Positions 12,101 to 13,534 of a stretch of 13,534 bases of DNA are shown piece by piece (the first letter of the stretch is position 1; the number at the start of each line of letters is the position of its first letter). The stretch covers positions 1 through 13,534 of the forward strand of contig JAQTNV010000076.1 of assembly GCA_028713675.1 (NCBI GenBank), in the 5' to 3' direction. The translations under genes were made by a program, and so were the position numbers. The DNA comes from a bacterium. Its GTDB lineage: Bacteria > Desulfobacterota > JAPLJL01. The notes under the pieces are model-generated. The model worked only from the letters and a program-made list of their open reading frames with translations. It ran no database searches and was not told where the DNA came from.

Positions 12101-13528
12101 TTATAAATTGAGTTTAAGCTGGTAATCCTGCTGGAGCTTGTGAATCAGGAGCTCGGCCAGGATCGGGTCGGAGCTGTGAAAGCCGCTTCCGCCCTTCTGC
12201 CCGTTGACCCGGCCCAGGAGGCTGTAAGCCGTCCGTTCCGCCAGGAAAAGCACGAAGGGATACCGGGGCAGAAGGGGATCCTCGACCTCGAGCTGGGTCA
12301 GGGGCAGGTAAGGAGACGGTTCGGAGCCGGAGGTCCCGAGCAGGAAAATCTTGACGTTCAGCCCCGGCAGACCCTCTTGCCCCGCCAGTTTTCTCTGCAG
12401 GGCCGCGCCCAGCTCTGAGCCCGGGGCTTCATTCAGGATCAGGACCCCCCGGGCCAGGGGGCGGTTCAGGACCTCGCTGGTGATCAGGTCGGCCACTTTC
12501 CGGAGGAGGGGCAGGTCGAAGGTGAGGGGATAAAGGCCTTCATGATTTTTGGAAACGTATTCGGATTCCGGGGTCAGCTGGACCAGGAAATCCAGGATTT
12601 CCCGGAAGGAGAGACTTTCGGCGCTGGCCTTGTGAACCAGGGAGCGCCGGGACTTGTCCACCTGGTTGGACGCGGACCGGTTCAGGGAGTTGAAATCCTC
12701 CCCGTCCCGGGGGTAGGTGGAGGCCCCGGCGAGCAGCTGCCAGGTCTGGGTCCCGCCGTCGCCCTTGATCCTGACCGCCTCCTTCATTTCCTCTTTCAGG
12801 CGGCGGATCGAAATGATGGAATCGAAACAATCGGTTTCGGGCATCAGGATCAGGTATTCTTCCTCGTTCAGGGCCCCGAGGAGGTCCGATTCCCGCATGG
12901 AGGCCATGAGTTTATCCAGGAGGGCCTGCTTGCTTTTCGCGAAATCGGGCTCGGGGATGGTTTTCTGCAGCCGGGAATGGTTGGCCAGGACCAGCCGGAT
13001 CAGGGAGAAATTCCGGCGGTAGCGCTGGGCCCGGGTGATCTCCCGGTCCAGGGCCTGCCGGAAGTTTTCCAGGGAGAGGATCGCCGCTTTCTTGGGCAGC
13101 GCGCGGCTCCGGTTGTCGATTTCCCGGAAACGGAAGGCGTTTTTCAGGGCGATCCCGGCGAACCCGGAAAGCACGGTGGCCAGCTTCAGGTCGCGGGTGC
13201 GGAAATCGGTGCCGTCCTGTTTTTCGAAGACCTTGAGCAGTCCGACCTTTTCCCCCTGGGCCACGAGCGGGACGATAAAGACGTTGCGGCTCCCGGATTC
13301 GGGGAAGAAGGCGTTGAAATCCTCCTGGCGGGAAATGGGGACGTAGGGCAAAAAGGCGGGCTCGTCCTCCACCCGGACCAGCCCAAGGGAGGAGAACATC
13401 TGGAACTTCTGGGGATCGGCCTGGCTGCGGAGCCAGAGGATGCCGCCCTGGCCGTTGGTGAGGTTGAGGGTGGAATCGATGATGATCTCGGCCAGGCGGT
13501 CGGGATCGAGGATCTCGAGGAATTTCAT
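12101..13528 (-). CDS. GAF domain + degenerate GGDEF domain protein
   Basis: This 475-residue reading frame begins with a GAF sensor domain (about 8-135, with RNVFIVPLVAQGEKVGLLKV typical of its core). A GGDEF-fold domain follows (about 148-296), recognisable from LENFRQALDREITRAQRYRRNFSL, the ILMPET strand and the ending GASTYPRDGEDF...LNRSASNQVDKSR. The signature position reads NEEEY (221-225) instead of GG(D/E)EF, so diguanylate cyclase activity is unlikely. Residues about 330-475 form an alpha/beta region (ARGVLILNEAP; VKIFLLG; YPFVLFLAE) that I do not recognise. The ATG at 13526-13528 is only six bases from the window edge and the frame stays open to the edge, so the gene may begin further upstream. 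It is followed 12 bases later by the receiver-PATAN gene, its likely partner. Confidence 0.78.
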   Translation of the reverse strand: MKFLEILDPDRLAEIIIDSTLNLTNGQGGILWLRSQADPQKFQMFSSLGLVRVEDEPAFLPYVPISRQEDFNAFFPESGSRNVFIVPLVAQGEKVGLLKVFEKQDGTDFRTRDLKLATVLSGFAGIALKNAFRFREIDNRSRALPKKAAILSLENFRQALDREITRAQRYRRNFSLIRLVLANHSRLQKTIPEPDFAKSKQALLDKLMASMRESDLLGALNEEEYLILMPETDCFDSIISIRRLKEEMKEAVRIKGDGGTQTWQLLAGASTYPRDGEDFNSLNRSASNQVDKSRRSLVHKASAESLSFREILDFLVQLTPESEYVSKNHEGLYPLTFDLPLLRKVADLITSEVLNRPLARGVLILNEAPGSELGAALQRKLAGQEGLPGLNVKIFLLGTSGSEPSPYLPLTQLEVEDPLLPRYPFVLFLAERTAYSLLGRVNGQKGGSGFHSSDPILAELLIHKLQQDYQLKLNL

Positions 13529-13534
13529 CCCCCG

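Overview
The window looks like a chromosomal segment from a moderately GC-rich bacterium, probably of the Desulfobacterota/Deltaproteobacteria or a neighbouring environmental lineage. That placement is inferred from the gene mix (PATAN/DUF4388 signalling protein, thiolase with a DUF35 partner, COG1313 radical SAM protein) and from intergenic spaces crowded with short repeats. No gene fixes the taxonomy. I recognise no phage, insertion sequence, CRISPR array, tRNA or rRNA.

Layout: the 3' end of pyrH (UMP kinase) is followed by an intrinsic terminator and then frr (ribosome recycling factor), which has its own terminator. On the minus strand lie an MBL-fold hydrolase and an SRPBCC/START-like lipid-binding protein. 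After a 528-bp repeat-rich spacer, the plus strand carries a tightly coupled pair: a thiolase-superfamily protein and a DUF35 (zinc ribbon/OB) protein fused to an SCP2 sterol-carrier domain. This pair is followed by a UUCG-loop terminator. Three plus-strand genes then stand apart from each other, separated by repeats: a xylose-isomerase-like TIM-barrel protein, a PflX-like radical SAM protein and a short-chain dehydrogenase. On the minus strand come a PHP-domain phosphoesterase and, at the right edge, a two-gene signalling operon. Its first gene encodes GAF plus a degenerate GGDEF plus an unknown domain. Its second encodes a degenerate receiver, a PATAN domain and a region resembling a GTPase without its P-loop.

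Two themes stand out. First, nearly every intergenic space holds a small tandem array with a 7-bp period, written with several different unit words, and often palindromic elements of the ATTCCCGC...GCGGGAAT type as well. Several genes start within or just beside such repeats and lack a clear ribosome binding site, while frr, the thiolase, the DUF35 gene and the START-like gene have strong AGGAGG sites. Second, the right-hand signalling operon appears to be built almost entirely from recognisable catalytic folds whose active-site residues are missing, which suggests a binding or scaffold role rather than enzymatic signalling.

The thiolase and DUF35-SCP2 genes probably encode one acyl-CoA-processing complex. 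The other metabolic genes show no clear pathway link to each other.
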